Shown here: piece by piece, positions 43,889 through 54,852 of the stretch | How positions within the stretch are numbered: position 1 is the stretch's first letter | Layout of the letters: each line of letters begins with the position of its first letter | Assembly (NCBI GenBank): GCA_030512335.1 | Contig: JAULSU010000001.1 | Coordinates: forward strand, 1,798,001 to 1,862,000 | DNA: 64,000 nt | Source: Immersiella caudata | Lineage: Eukaryota > Ascomycota > Sordariomycetes > Sordariales > Lasiosphaeriaceae | Direction of reading: 5' to 3' | Translations under genes and position numbers: made by a program | The notes under the pieces: generated by a model | Told to the model about the DNA's origin: nothing | The model's database searches: none | Seen by the model: only the letters and a program-made list of their open reading frames with translations

Positions 43889-44834
43889 CTAATACATCAC
43901 CGAACTCGACACATCCTCCCACTCGGATACCAGCCGCAGCGTCTCGTCGCACTTGTTCCTCACCACTTCGACACAGTCACTTCCTGTAACCAATCTCACT
44001 GGCACCTTCTTTCCCCCTTCTCTCGTCAACACATCAACAATCGCCTTCGCACACTTTTCCACATTACCGGGCTGATTCCCATCCACCGCCGCCATCAATT
44101 CCCTCGCCTTTGCTGCCGCCGTCCCCCCATACACATCTAAAACTCTCTCCGTCATGACCCTATGATCGTTCCCCTTCTCATCCGCACTCAAAAACCCCGT
44201 CCTCGTATACCCCGGCTCAACCACGCAAACATCGATTCCAAAGGGCCCCAATTCCTCTCTCAGCCCCTCGGTTAATCCTGTCACAGCGAACTTGGTGCTA
44301 CAATAGTGCGCCACGCCCGCCCCCGAATGCCAGCTCCCGAGGCTGCCAAAGTTGGCCAGGGCCACGTTGGTGTTGCTGTTCTTGTTAGCCGCAGCCGCCG
44401 CGCGGAGGTAAGGCACAGCGGCGCGGGCGATGTTGAAGCACCCAAAAACGTTTGTGTTGTAGTGGTCAAAGACTTCTTTTTGGCTTTCAAGGTGCAACAT
44501 GTTAGCCTCGTTTTGGTGTGACAGGTCAGGTACCTAGGGAGAAAACAAACCTAGCCTCTTCTATTGCGCCCACTAGGATGTAGCCCGCAGCGTTGACCAC
44601 GTGGGTAATTTTGCCATAGATGGCGTTGGCCTCGGAGAGCTTTGCCGCCAGGGTACTGTCGTCGGACGTGACGTCGAGATCCATGACCGCGGCTCCTGCC
44701 GCCTTGAGCTCGGTAAGCTTGAGCGAGTTGCGAGCGGTGGCGATGACCTTGTGCCCTCTTCGGAGAGCCTCAAAGGCGATGGCTCTGCCGAATCCACTCG
44801 AGGCGGCGGTGATGAACCAGACGGGTGATGACAT
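43889..44834 (-). CDS. Short-chain dehydrogenase/reductase
   Basis: Exons 44834..44551 and 44483..43889 (intron 67 bp, donor GTTTGT) encode 292 residues, usual for a classical SDR using NAD(P)(H). The cofactor loop is ITAASSGFG at residues 8-16, where the first Gly of TGxxxGxG is Ala. NAAGYILVGAIEEAS stabilises the central sheet. The catalytic Ser is in FGSLGSW, and the Tyr/Lys pair is YCSTK. PGYTRTGFL follows the active site as expected. ATARN after the second strand resembles NADPH-preferring members. Substrate cannot be told; no pathway genes lie next to it. A telobox-like tract (45248-45259) sits about 410 bases upstream of the start. Start chosen at MSSPVWFITA, directly before the first strand. 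Confidence 0.88.
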
Positions 44835-45841
44835 GGTGAAGATGTGGGTCTTATGAGTGAAAGTGGTCCAAGATGTGAGTCCAGATGTCAAGAAGACTTG
44901 ATGAGACCAGTATGCTGAAATAAGTCGATGCTATATCATTGAAAGACAGACAAAGCTGGACATCCCATCAACTTATACCCACCGCCACGATTTGTCCCTC
45001 GCTCGGAACCAAGTAAATACACTATCTCCATCCGGATCTGCCCACAGAGTTTCCTGTCTTGCAAAGGATCCTTAATCTTCCTTGCAGCCGCCGATGTAAG
45101 CCAAGAGCCTTAGCTACTGCGACCATAACCCCATTATTCCTTTGTGCCGCTGCCGATAGGCAGTCGATCTCTTGATTGTTCGGCGTGCTGCATCCAACGC
45201 CGAAACGGATTCGGGGATAAATGGCAAATCGCCGAAACCTCGCTGTTAACCCTAACCCCTTGGCGCGGGAGAGTTGCAATGTCCCAAATATGACGGCACG
45301 GGGATACCGTATGCAAGCGGACAACGGATGTAAGTGGAAGATCCGCCCGCTATCCAGAGCGGATGATGACATTGAATCGTTGGAAAGTGTAGCAGCGGTT
45401 GGGGTGGTGATGCCGCTTGTCTACACTCTTCGTCTGCGACTTCACCGGGCTAGGGTGGGCTGTGAATGGAGTCTGAATAAAACACCGATAAAAAAATACA
45501 GGGCCAAGGATTCCCTGGTCGTCACCGACCCAACTACTGGGTTGGCACAACTACTGGTTTGGCCCTCACTGACTTATCTATGGGAGGAGCGGACGGGACC
45601 CGAGCTTTCCGGTGGGTATGGCCGTAGGTGCCTATTCGTATCACAATTCTGGCTTGAGGACTGATCTAGCTAGACATGGACTTCTGGGATTTCTGCATGT
45701 CCTCAACTTCACACAAGATCCTGAACAATGCCTTCACCAATACTATCAGATGCCCAACATTATCAGTATTAGTATTAGCCCTGTGCAAGGGGCAGAGAGT
45801 ATGTCGTCATTTATACAATGTTCAATACCAAAAGGTTATGT
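44835..45841. other. SDR upstream region and PX-gene 3' flank
   Basis: About 1 kb between two minus-strand genes. AACCCTAACCCC lies at 45248-45259. No gene supported. Confidence 0.5.
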
Positions 45842-46729
45842 TCATGAAAATAGAAACTCCTTCAAGACGGGCGAGCCCGAAAACTCTGGGTTGAGCAGTA
45901 TACAACTAGATGAAGATTAGCAACTCTCAGCCACGAAACTCTACGTCCCTCTCTATACTCACTTCAAGAAGTACTGCAACCCTGCCCTCCTCTTCTCTAA
46001 AAACTTCGGCCTGAACTTCGAGATAACGCTTTTCGGCGGAAGTCCTGGCACCGCGGCTTCAAAATTCGGAAACGTCATAATCAACCTTCGTCGCAGGTCA
46101 TCAAACTCGGAATACCGTTTCCGAATGTACATATGCGATCCCTATTACCCGTCAGCATCCACCCCTTTACACCCTCACACTCAAGCCTCAAAACCTACAT
46201 TTAACGTCTCCACCTTGATATTCCACACCGCAAAAGCCCCAATGTTCGTCGTACTCCCATTGACCAGCACATAATCCCTAACCTGCACGCTCTTCGCCCA
46301 GCACGCCCTGTTGCGATCCCTCCCGTAGACGTTCGCACCTCCCGGCCCATCATCATATTCGTTATCCTGCAGTGTAATTGCCCCTGGAACCACACTCTCG
46401 CTCGACATATTTGGCGGCACGCCGCCCCCGTGGTTGTGCGTGTGCGACGACCAGTACGGTGGCGACGTCACCGATGACGGAGAGAGAATCGCCAGGTCTC
46501 CACCGGGGCTGTCCGCTTCATCCGCGGAGGACACACCATCGTCGCTGTCGGGAAAGAGAGGGGAGTAGGCCGGCGGTGGGCCTTCGTGAGCGGTAGTTGC
46601 GCTTCCGTTGCCGCTTATGACCAGTGATGGGGGCTTGTAGCGAGTGCTGCTATTGGTATTGGGATTGGAGTCCCTACTGCTGCTAGTTTGTTGTCCGTGG
46701 ATGCTGCTGTAGAGTGTATGCGACGCCAT
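45842..46729 (-). CDS. YPT35: Ypt35-like PX-domain protein
   Basis: Exons 46729..46199, 46141..45963 and 45905..45842 (two introns of 57 bp) encode 257 residues. Yeast Ypt35 is a small PX protein of endosome/vacuole membranes that binds phosphoinositide and recruits the lipid-transfer protein Vps13. Residues 1-140 are disordered, Ser/Pro/Asn-rich, and contain PPPAYSPLFP. The PX domain follows: VQVRDYVLVNG, FAVWNIKVETLN, the lipid-binding signature RKRYSEFDDLRRRL, FPNFEAAVPGLPPKSVI, FRPKFLEKRRAGLQYFLN and the C-terminal CILLNPEFSGSPVLKEFLFS. Both splice junctions restore uninterrupted PX sequence, so the model is strong. A two-codon upstream reading frame abuts the start codon (see 46730-46738). 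Confidence 0.88.
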
Positions 46730-46738
46730 TCAAGCCAT
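46730..46738 (-). promoter_or_regulatory. Two-codon uORF abutting the PX-gene start
   Basis: Directly upstream of the start codon the minus strand reads ATG-GCT-TGA and then the main ATG, with no gap. If this lies in the mRNA leader, initiation at the first ATG would make Met-Ala and terminate immediately before the main start, which could lower or condition translation. It is visible in sequence; effect is inference. Confidence 0.6.
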
Positions 46739-49417
46739 CGGGGCGAGGCACACACCTCGTGCGCTTCGCGGGGGAAGACGATGTCGCTTGGTGTCGCAAA
46801 GCGCTGAGGCGCAAAGGATGGGATGGTTCACCGCTTTCGGAGACTCGGGAATTTCCGCACGGGACAGTCGGAAGGGTCGGGAGAGGCTCGTATGGAAGTC
46901 CTGGATTGGGGAAAGTGAAGGAATGCGTTGTGAAGTGAAGTTGAAAGTTGCGGCTGTATTTCGCTTCAGAGGGTCTCGTGGTTGTGTTACGTGCAAGCCG
47001 TCATTGGGTCTACCGTGATCCATTTGTTCACCAAGCAATTGAAATCAAATCCCGCCGCGAGTGCCCCGCTGCCCCACAATTTGCGTCCCGCCCCCGGAGT
47101 GTGGAACAACCCCGGCTTGCCGCCCGTTGCGTCTGCCGTGAGCCGTTCCGGTGTGGTGGCTTCTTGAGGGGAATTTTTTTTTGGAAGTGACAGGGAGGTG
47201 ATGGTGCCCTTTTAATAATAATTTTGATTGTGAGTGGGGTCCGACCTACTGCCATGACGGCCTTGGTGGGTTTTGAGGCTGCAAACATGAATGGTTTTAT
47301 GCTTATCCGCGGACTCGGAACTTTCGACCCCCAGATCTCGATATGTGAGGTCAGGCCCTCCATGTTTGAGTACTGTCGGCTCATTAGAATTCCGGGTTTG
47401 TTCCAGAGGGTTGTCATGCCATCCGTCATGACGGCTAATTTACCTTTTTTGTTCATTGGTCTGCCATTTTCTCCAGTACCAGTTGGTCCTTGGCTCTTCC
47501 TGATTTCAGCACGCTCTCGAGTGTGACCACTGGAGCATGATGTTGAGCCTCAACTTGACCTCGACTTCCAGGCGTGTTGCATAAGCTTCCCAACCTCGCT
47601 CTTTTCCAGTCGTTCAAGGGAGGCATGAGTACGAATACGTGTTTTGCCTGCATTGCGCAATGGCAATCATCGTCGATCGCGGCTGAGACTCGCCCTCAGG
47701 TGGCTTCAGCCTTCTGGCGTCTTTGTTGAGCGTCGCCCCGCCCCCGCAATTGATAATGGCCTCCAGTGGTTGCGTTTCGTTTGGCCTAGGCGCACATGCA
47801 CGACATGCAAAACAAGTTCGCTCTCATGGAAACGAAACAAGCCGTTTTGGCCAGCATTGGGACTTTACGGTTCAGTTCCCCGAACGGGGCTTACTGACAC
47901 TCGGACGGCACGGAGATCGACTGCAGTTCCGTACATGTGTTGCTGCTAGGCATGCTGAGCTGGGAAAGAGGGTATCTGACTTGGGTTGCAGGTCGCTTGG
48001 TGGTTGGATGCCGCTTTGCCCCGTGGTGTGTTGCATGCCGCTCAGATTTGTTCGGTGCTATTTCCTGCTGTCTACGACTGGCTGGAGGCCAGTGGGTTAC
48101 CTATCCAGATTCAATAAATGCAAGAGGGCATGCAGCCCACGCGAGGTCTCCGTCCGCGGCAGTACGAATGGAAAGCGAGATATCAGCGAAACCCCAAAAA
48201 TGGCTTGCTGGCGTAGGACTTTCGTGTTCGACGGTGGGATGATAGCGATTTCGCCTCGAGCACACGCTAACTTCGTAATTCTTCGTCGAGCAAACCATGC
48301 GTGGCGGGGCGCTGCGGTGAACCCTTGCTGTCGCCAGTGCTGACTTTGCGTTGGCCGTTGGCCGAACACCGCAGATGCGAAGTCGGGCCTCGCTGACCTG
48401 TAGAAGCGATCTGAAGTCTGGTCGTCGTGTCGCTCACCGACAGCTGGTGTTGCCTCTGTCCGAGAGACGCCAGGACGGGACGGGGCTGGCGGAATCCGCC
48501 ACGGACTGCAGGGCAGCCTGCACCAGCGGATTGTTGGTTGACGCGTCAGTAATCCACCATGCTGGCCTACACCTTCTCGCGCCCAACTGTCTGTTTGCTG
48601 GAGGAAGTTTGTCCGCTGCCTCGATTGCTGCCCATCTTGAAGCCGACCCGGCGAGCGCGGCGGCTTTATATTGGACCCGTATCAAAGAGGACTCAATGCC
48701 TTGGAATTCCCGGGACACGAAAGTGAAAATGGAGAGGTGGATGCCACTCCGCAAACGATGGCTGAGCGAAGCCGCCGTGATTGGCGAGAGCTGAGGTAGC
48801 TGTGGAGAGCTGTGCGCCGCTGATCCCTGCTGGAGCTGCAGAGCGCTGAGACGGCAGGGATAACCTCAAAACAGGCCTATCAGAAATCCGCTTTGAGTGT
48901 TTATTAAAATGCTAAGAGAGGTTAGCTGCTCTGGCCTCGGGAGCACCCATGGCGTGCGCTAGACTCCTTTCTCCATCCCATCTCTCGCCGTCCCAATTTT
49001 ACTCGGCCGCTTCTATCACTCCTCCCCTCTCGAGAGTCTTCTTCCAGCTCCTTGTGTTCAAGAGTTGAGTGCTCACAGTCGTTTGGAGCCGCCGTCTTCT
49101 TATTCTCCTTCTAGCCCCTCGTTTTCACCATACCTGGTTCTTTAATAGTACGACGGACTGTTTTTATCCAACAGTTTCCCACATCTCAAGCCCCCCGTTT
49201 GCGATTGTCTTGCTTGGATCCGACACACGGCCGCCACACAAAGTGTAAGTCTCCGCGCTCCGCACTGGAATGCAGTGTGTATCTGGAGCAACTGCCTCTT
49301 TCGTTGCGTTATGTTTTGTTTCGTTGCTCCTTGGCATGTTCGCTCACATATACCTCAGCGCAACGCTTCATCGCAAACGTCGACCTACTTTCGAAGACGA
49401 TTGAACAGCTTCTCAGA
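46739..49417. other. Gene-poor interval, upstream of two divergent genes
   Basis: 2.7 kb between the PX gene (minus) and the DUF7707 gene (plus). No coding family recognised. The last ~450 bases are C/T-rich and include a likely 5'-UTR intron of the DUF7707 gene at 49245-49358 (GTAAGT donor, CTCAG acceptor). Confidence 0.45.
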
Positions 49418-50110
49418 ATGGTTTCCTTCCGAGCAACCCTCCTGGCTTTGGCCGGTGCTGCCTCTGTCGCGGCCGACTACTACATCGATCCTAACAGCGT
49501 TGATATCTTGACGAGGAGTATGTTTGAGGTGAAATCTTGAGAAGTCTGAACCTGAAGCTGATTAGTGCTTTAGGGGCGTGGTGCAACGATGAGCTTAGCA
49601 ACTGCCCCATCATTTGCCAACAGACTTCCCCCGGCGCCGTCCTCACGAACACGTGCGACCCTGTAGGCTTGTGCTGTCTTGTTTGGTCCGGAGCAGTTTG
49701 CTGATGCGTGATAGGAAACCCTGACTTACGGCTGCGTGTGCTCCAATGGTCTGCAGCCCAACATGTCCGAATACTCTCTGACGCTTCCCTTCCACGTCTG
49801 CCAGCAATGGGTCATCCAGTGCCGTAAGGACTGCGGTATCAACAACGAGTGCGCTGGCAACTGCGCCGAGGACCATCCTTGCGGTGCCCAGCAGCCCAAG
49901 AGAGTAAACACGACGACTAGCTCGACTATGCCCGCCACTGGAACCGCCGGGTCTACCGGCCCCACCGTCTTCAACGGAATCGGCGCCGACGCAACCGGCA
50001 CCCCGAGGACCGGATCCGGCGCGGCCCCCGCTCTCCTGCAGTTTGGCAGCGCGTATGGTCTCGTCGTTGTGGCTGCCGGTATGATTGGCGGCCTTGCTGT
50101 CGTGCTCTAG
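49418..50110 (+). CDS. GPI-anchored cysteine-rich cell-surface protein (DUF7707 type)
   Basis: Exons 49418..49517, 49574..49662 and 49715..50110 (introns 56 and 52 bp) encode 194 residues. A signal peptide (MVSFRATLLALAGAASVAA) is followed by the conserved mature start DYYIDPNSVDILTRRAWC. The domain has about ten cysteines, in blocks CNDELSNCPIICQQT, YGCVCSNGLQPNMSEYSLTL, CQQWVIQCRKDC, NECAGNC and HPCG. A Thr/Ser/Gly/Pro-rich linker leads to a hydrophobic GPI signal (YGLVVVAAGMIGGLAVVL). This is the common Pezizomycotina surface-protein family annotated as DUF7707; molecular role is unknown. The splice sites rebuild an unbroken domain. A 5'-UTR intron is also likely at 49245-49358. Confidence 0.85.
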
Positions 50111-50945
50111 AAGTTTTAGATTTGGCGGAAGAAAGAGGCTTGTGAGCGAGCTTTGAGCTCTCACGGCGAGAGCCATGGATGATTTGGGTGTGTTTTTCCG
50201 GGCATTGCGCTGGGAGATGGATTTGGAAACAAGGAGTCGATGACTTTTGGAATCATTGCAGAACCGATATCTTAATGTTTAACTTAAAATGCCCGGACCT
50301 GATGCCTCGGGGCAGGCTTGTCGGATTGGCGAACTGTCGCGTTTCGCCGAGAGGGAGTGTTTCAAGGCTGTCACCGTGGAAAATTTGGCTTCATTTCGTA
50401 CGGTGTTGGGCTGTGCTGAATGGTAAGAAGTTTAACTGAACAGGCCCCGGCCTCGAACCGGTGGTGCGACTTTGGACATGCGAGCAATGACGATGGTGTG
50501 GCGGACGATCGGCCTCTCCTCCTGTTCATCAGGGTATCGTCATCTGGAGAACCGTTTCGGCAGATCCCGTCATTGGCGCTGGCCGCAAAACCAATCAGCC
50601 GTCCGAAGCGACTTTCACGTGTCAGCGAAGCGATGGGTGGTGCAGCGGTTTTTGTTGGTGAGCTCTGATTCGCGATTGAAACCTCAACAACTGGCAAAAT
50701 GCAGGGATTCCTAGCAGCAGGTAACAGGGCCGTGTGGGTCCGAGATGCTTCCCGCTTTCTGCAAAGGGTCCGCAGATCGGGCGGTTGCACTTCTCTTCCT
50801 CCCCGCTACACAAGGTGATTTTGACGCTCGTCAAGCTATCAGGCCGACTCTCCCCATCGCGCCACGGTTCCCTGCGACGCCCAAAACTCCTTTTCGCGGA
50901 AGCCTTCGGTAGAATCTAGGAACCTTGGTGGTTCTGCCAGCGAAG
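50111..50945. other. Intergenic region with a tRNA-like inverted repeat
   Basis: 835 bases before the phosphotransferase gene. An exact 8-bp inverted repeat (TGAACAGG at 50437-50444, CCTGTTCA at 50521-50528) encloses a minus-strand match to the pol III B box (GGTTCGAGGCC, 50459-50449). No credible full tRNA fold was found. Confidence 0.4.
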
Positions 50946-52479
50946 ATGGTCAACGCCAGTATGCTTGTCCCCACCCCCACCAATTTTGTTTCAATCGGCG
51001 GTCTCGTCGGTGTGGCTTCGGTATGCTAACCAAAATGGCCGACCGCCTCACTGCAGAACAAGCTGCTGCCGAGTGCGTCTCGGATGATGCGCTGATACAC
51101 TTGAAATCGTACAAGTATTCGGCTGTGGACAAATCGCCCATCTCCAACTACATCCTCAGACCCTACGTATGCGCTCCCGCTCCCGCTGCTGCCTTCCCCA
51201 CCCCGCCTGTCGCCCAGCTCTCGTCGGCAGCCCCAGCTAAACTCGAGGACAGTGGAACGCCTTCGTTGAATTATTACCACTATGGCTCGCGCCAAACATG
51301 GTGACCCTTCTTGGGTTCTTCTTCATCTTGTTTAACGTCGGCCTGCTTGTTATTTTTATGCCCGACATGGTTGGACCGGTAAGGCCCTCTGCGCTCGACG
51401 CCCCCAAAAAATACCTGAGCTGACATTGTGATTGTTGCCTTGGTTAGGGCCCAGCATGGTTATACTACAGCTTTGCGTTCGGTCTGTTCATGTACCAGAC
51501 AATGGATAACGTGGACGGCAAGCAGGCGAGACGGACTGGGACCTCGAGCGGCTTAGGAGAGCTCTTTGACCACGGCATCGACAGTCTTAATTGTACCCTC
51601 GCCAGTCTCCTGGAGGTTGCAGCTATGGGCTTGGGTACATCGAAGTCGGGCGTTTTCACTGCTCTGGTCCCCTGCCTCCCGATGTTCTTCTCGACCTGGG
51701 AGACATACCACTCGCATACCCTCTACCTTGGATACATCAACGGGCCTACCGAAGGCATCCTGATCGCTTGCGCCATTATGGTTGTCAGTGGGTATTACGG
51801 GCCGGGGATCTGGACGGAACGCCTGGTCGACCTCCTGGGCGAGCGCATCGCGCTCCTCAAGGGTTTCGGCGTGACCTCGGAGTTGCTCGGTGATCTCAGC
51901 TTCCGTGACATCTGGGTCGGCATCGTCGTGTCGTCGCTAGTTCTCACTCACATTCCCTTCTGCGTCGTGAACGTGGTCAAGGCACGCCGCTCGCGCAACC
52001 AACCAGTTGCTCCTGTTTTCCTCGAATGGACGCCGATGGCCGTGTACACGTTTAGCATTGGCGCTTGGCTATACAGCCCCTACTCGACCCTGCGATCTGA
52101 GAACCATCTGGTGTTGTTCTGCGTCATCATGAGTTTCGTCTTTGGCCGGATGACGACCAAGATGATTCTTGCCCACCTCACGCGACAACCCTTCCCGTAC
52201 TGGACCGTGATGCTTTGGCCTTTGGTTGGGGGTGCCGTTCTCGGCAATCTTCCAAGGTTCGGTTTCGCGCCCGTCACGGCGGAATTTGAGCACATGTACC
52301 TTTGGGCCTATTTCGTGTTTGCAGGAATCGTCTATTTCCGATGGGCATACCTCGTCACGACGAGCATCTGCAACTTCCTCGGGATCAACTGCCTGACTAT
52401 CCCCTACGAGAAGCAGGCGGCCAACAAAGCTGCTCGCGCGGCGGCGAACGGCCTTGCCAACGGTACGAAGAAGGACTAA
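50946..52479 (+). CDS. EPT1: Ethanolamine-/cholinephosphotransferase (EPT1/CPT1)
   Basis: Preferred exons 50946..50958, 51057..51166, 51253..51378 and 51448..52479 encode 426 residues. The enzyme moves phosphoethanolamine or phosphocholine from its CDP form to diacylglycerol in the ER, the final step of the Kennedy pathway. The CDP-alcohol phosphotransferase signature D-x2-DG-x2-AR-x8-G-x3-D-x3-D is perfect, with Asp residues at about 103, 106, 124 and 128. The rest is polytopic, with WNAFVELLPLWLAPNMVTLL before the active site and about eight further helices. It ends in a basic Ala/Lys/Asn tail. The first 13-base exon (MVNA) is inferred from an ATG in good context, a GTATGC donor, a GCTAAC branch point and CTGCAG acceptor in the right phase. 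Otherwise, starts at 51023 or 51035 would be used and the same ATG would open an overlapping uORF. Choline versus ethanolamine preference cannot be told. Confidence 0.9.
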
Positions 52480-53157
52480 AGAGATTCAACCGCTGCAGAG
52501 AAGTACTGCTGTGCTCATGTTGAGCCGGCGGCGGTGGGGTAATATGCTGGTCACTCAACGTGTTCAGGGTACGCCGAGTTTTGGGGTAAAGTCTCGTCTA
52601 TTTGCAATATCTCTGATCACATAGAGCAGACGCGCGGTGCAACGCTTGGTGTATGCATCAAATTTTTTTATGAGGGCGGCCATGTGCGATTCGAGGAGGA
52701 TGGATCATGGGCATCATAGCAAGGCGTTTTGGGGAGTCCCGCTGCGTCACTTCGGCTCTTGGTCGTCTATGGCGGCGCAGCGATTGTAATGTCTTTTGTT
52801 GATAGCGGAAGAAAAGCGTTATTTTTAGCCTACGGATTTTTTTTTCGACTTTTTGTTCCAACAATTTGACTGCTGATGGTGTCAACTGTTCATGAGGGTG
52901 CTTCAATGGCCCTCAAGTCCGGGGATCCTAGTCCCTGCACTCTCCCCCACAAACCCTGCATTGGAGGTGTGGGGGACAGATCTCACCTTGGCGTTTGAGA
53001 TCTCATCTGAAAGACGACTTCGAAACTCAAGTCAACAACTCGCCCAGCCGCTCTATTTCACTCGCAATGATAATTCTTCTCGGCGAATCATACCTAATAC
53101 AATGACCCACCTGACTCAATAACCGGAAAGCTCCCACATCACGCCAACCCATCAATC
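52480..53157. other. Intergenic region
   Basis: 678 bases between two plus-strand genes; 3' flank of EPT1 and promoter of the next gene. Nothing else recognised. Confidence 0.5.
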
Positions 53158-54335
53158 ATGACCTCCAAACTCACCACTCTCCTTTTCTCTCTCATCAATC
53201 TCACCTCCGCCTACACCCCGCTCTCCGATGCCTCCCTCTCACTCATCCCCTCCGGAAGCTCTGACTTCGACCCCCTCTCCGGCGCCCTCCTATCCCCCAT
53301 CCTCATCCCCCGCGTCCCCGGCACCCCTGGCTCCGAAACCGCACAACACCACTTTGTCAACTTCTTCCGCACCCATCTACCTGACTGGACTGTTCAATGG
53401 CATAACTCCACGGCTACCACACCCGCGACTGGCAACAAACAAGTCCCTTTTCGGAATTTGATATTCAGGAGAGATCCCCCGTGGGCGACGGAGGGTGACG
53501 TGGCGAGGTTGACGTTGGTGGCGCATTATGACAGTTTGTATAAACCAGAGGGCTTCATCGGCGCAATTGATAGTGCCGTGCCGTGCGCGCTGTTACTGCA
53601 TGTTGCGAGGAGTGTGGAGGAGGCGTTGAGGAGGAAGTGGGTGGGCATGGGGGAGGGGGATGGGTTGGGAGAGGAAGTTGGGGTTCAGGTGGTGTTGCTG
53701 GATGGGGAGGAGGCATGGGTGACGTGGACGGACGAGGATTCGCTTTATGGGGCTAGGTGAGTTCTTGTTTCTCTTGAGGGAGGAAGGGGTGTTGGGATGG
53801 GATTCTGACGAGCAATAGGGCGCTTGCGGAGAGCTGGGCGGGAGAGGGAAATGGGGCAGGGACGTTTTCGACGCAGATGGAGTCGATTAGTCTGTTTGTG
53901 TTGCTGGATTTGCTGGGATCGGCGAATCCGACAATTCCGTCGTACTTTGCGAAGACGCACTGGGCTTATGAGCACATGGCGACGGCGGAGAGGAGGCTGC
54001 GGAAACTTGGTTTGCTGGAAACCAAAGAGGCGAAGCCATTCTTGCCGGACCTTCAGAAAAAGTCGTACCAGTTCACGATGGGATACGTTCTGGATGATCA
54101 CGTCCCATTCATGGAGAGGGGGGTGGATGTGCTGCATGTCATACCTACGCCGTTTCCGCCGGTGTGGCATACAATGGACGATGATGGGGCACATCTGGAT
54201 ATATCGACTATCAGGGATTGGGCGAAGATTGTGACCACGTTTGTGGCTGAGTGGATGGACCTGGATGGGTTATTGCCTCCTTTAGCGTCGGCTGAAAAGC
54301 CGAACAAGGGGGGTCATGAGAAGGAAGAGCTGTGA
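53158..54335 (+). CDS. Glutaminyl-peptide cyclotransferase-like M28 metalloprotein
   Basis: Exons 53158..53756 and 53819..54335 (intron 62 bp) encode 371 residues. A signal peptide of about 18 residues (MTSKLTTLLFSLINLTSA) sends it to the secretory pathway. Glutaminyl cyclases convert N-terminal Gln/Glu to pyroglutamate with one zinc ion in an M28-peptidase fold. Zinc-site blocks are present: LVAHYDS followed by GFIGAIDSAVPCALLLHVA (Asp), VVLLDGEEAW (Glu) and the late IPTPFPPVWHTMDDDGAHLD (His). DSLYGARALAESW after the Glu motif is also typical of QC rather than aminopeptidases. Codon bias shifts to G/T-rich in the second half, without a break. Enzyme class is well supported, exact substrates are not. 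Confidence 0.87.
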
Positions 54336-54852
54336 ACCATACAAGGCTTACATGACCAGACTCGGGCGATATGATTGATCTAACGAAGCCACAGGACAGG
54401 CGTGTTAGGGTTTGAGTAAATTTGCGATAGATATACCAATGATGTTACTAGAACCGTTGACACTGTAGAGAGAGGGTCTGTAAAAGAATCAGATTCAGCA
54501 GCACAGGGGTCCAGTTAAGGGCGCAGAGAGGGGCTGTAGAGTCCGGGTGGAAACTGGATGGAAATAGCCGGATTTCGGGCCTCGGACATTTCAGAACATT
54601 TGGAAGCTTATTCTCGAATTCAGAAACGGAAAAAACCCAGTGAGCGGCCAGTGGGCGGTGGGAGATAGGATGAGGCTCAGGAGGTGGTGAAAGTGTGGAC
54701 CCACTCTAAATCCCGAGCCACTCACATGCTCCCGCTTCTTGGCGTCCACAAGTTGGAGCCGACAGGTGTTCATTGAGAGTTTCAGTGGATTCCCATCAAC
54801 AGCCGTTGCTCGCAAAGGTGCTTTCCGCATCAGCACCACAACAACCACCACA
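54336..54852. other. Intergenic region upstream of SWP1
   Basis: 517 bases between two plus-strand genes; (ACAACC)n-like bases occur just before the SWP1 ATG. No gene seen. Confidence 0.5.
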
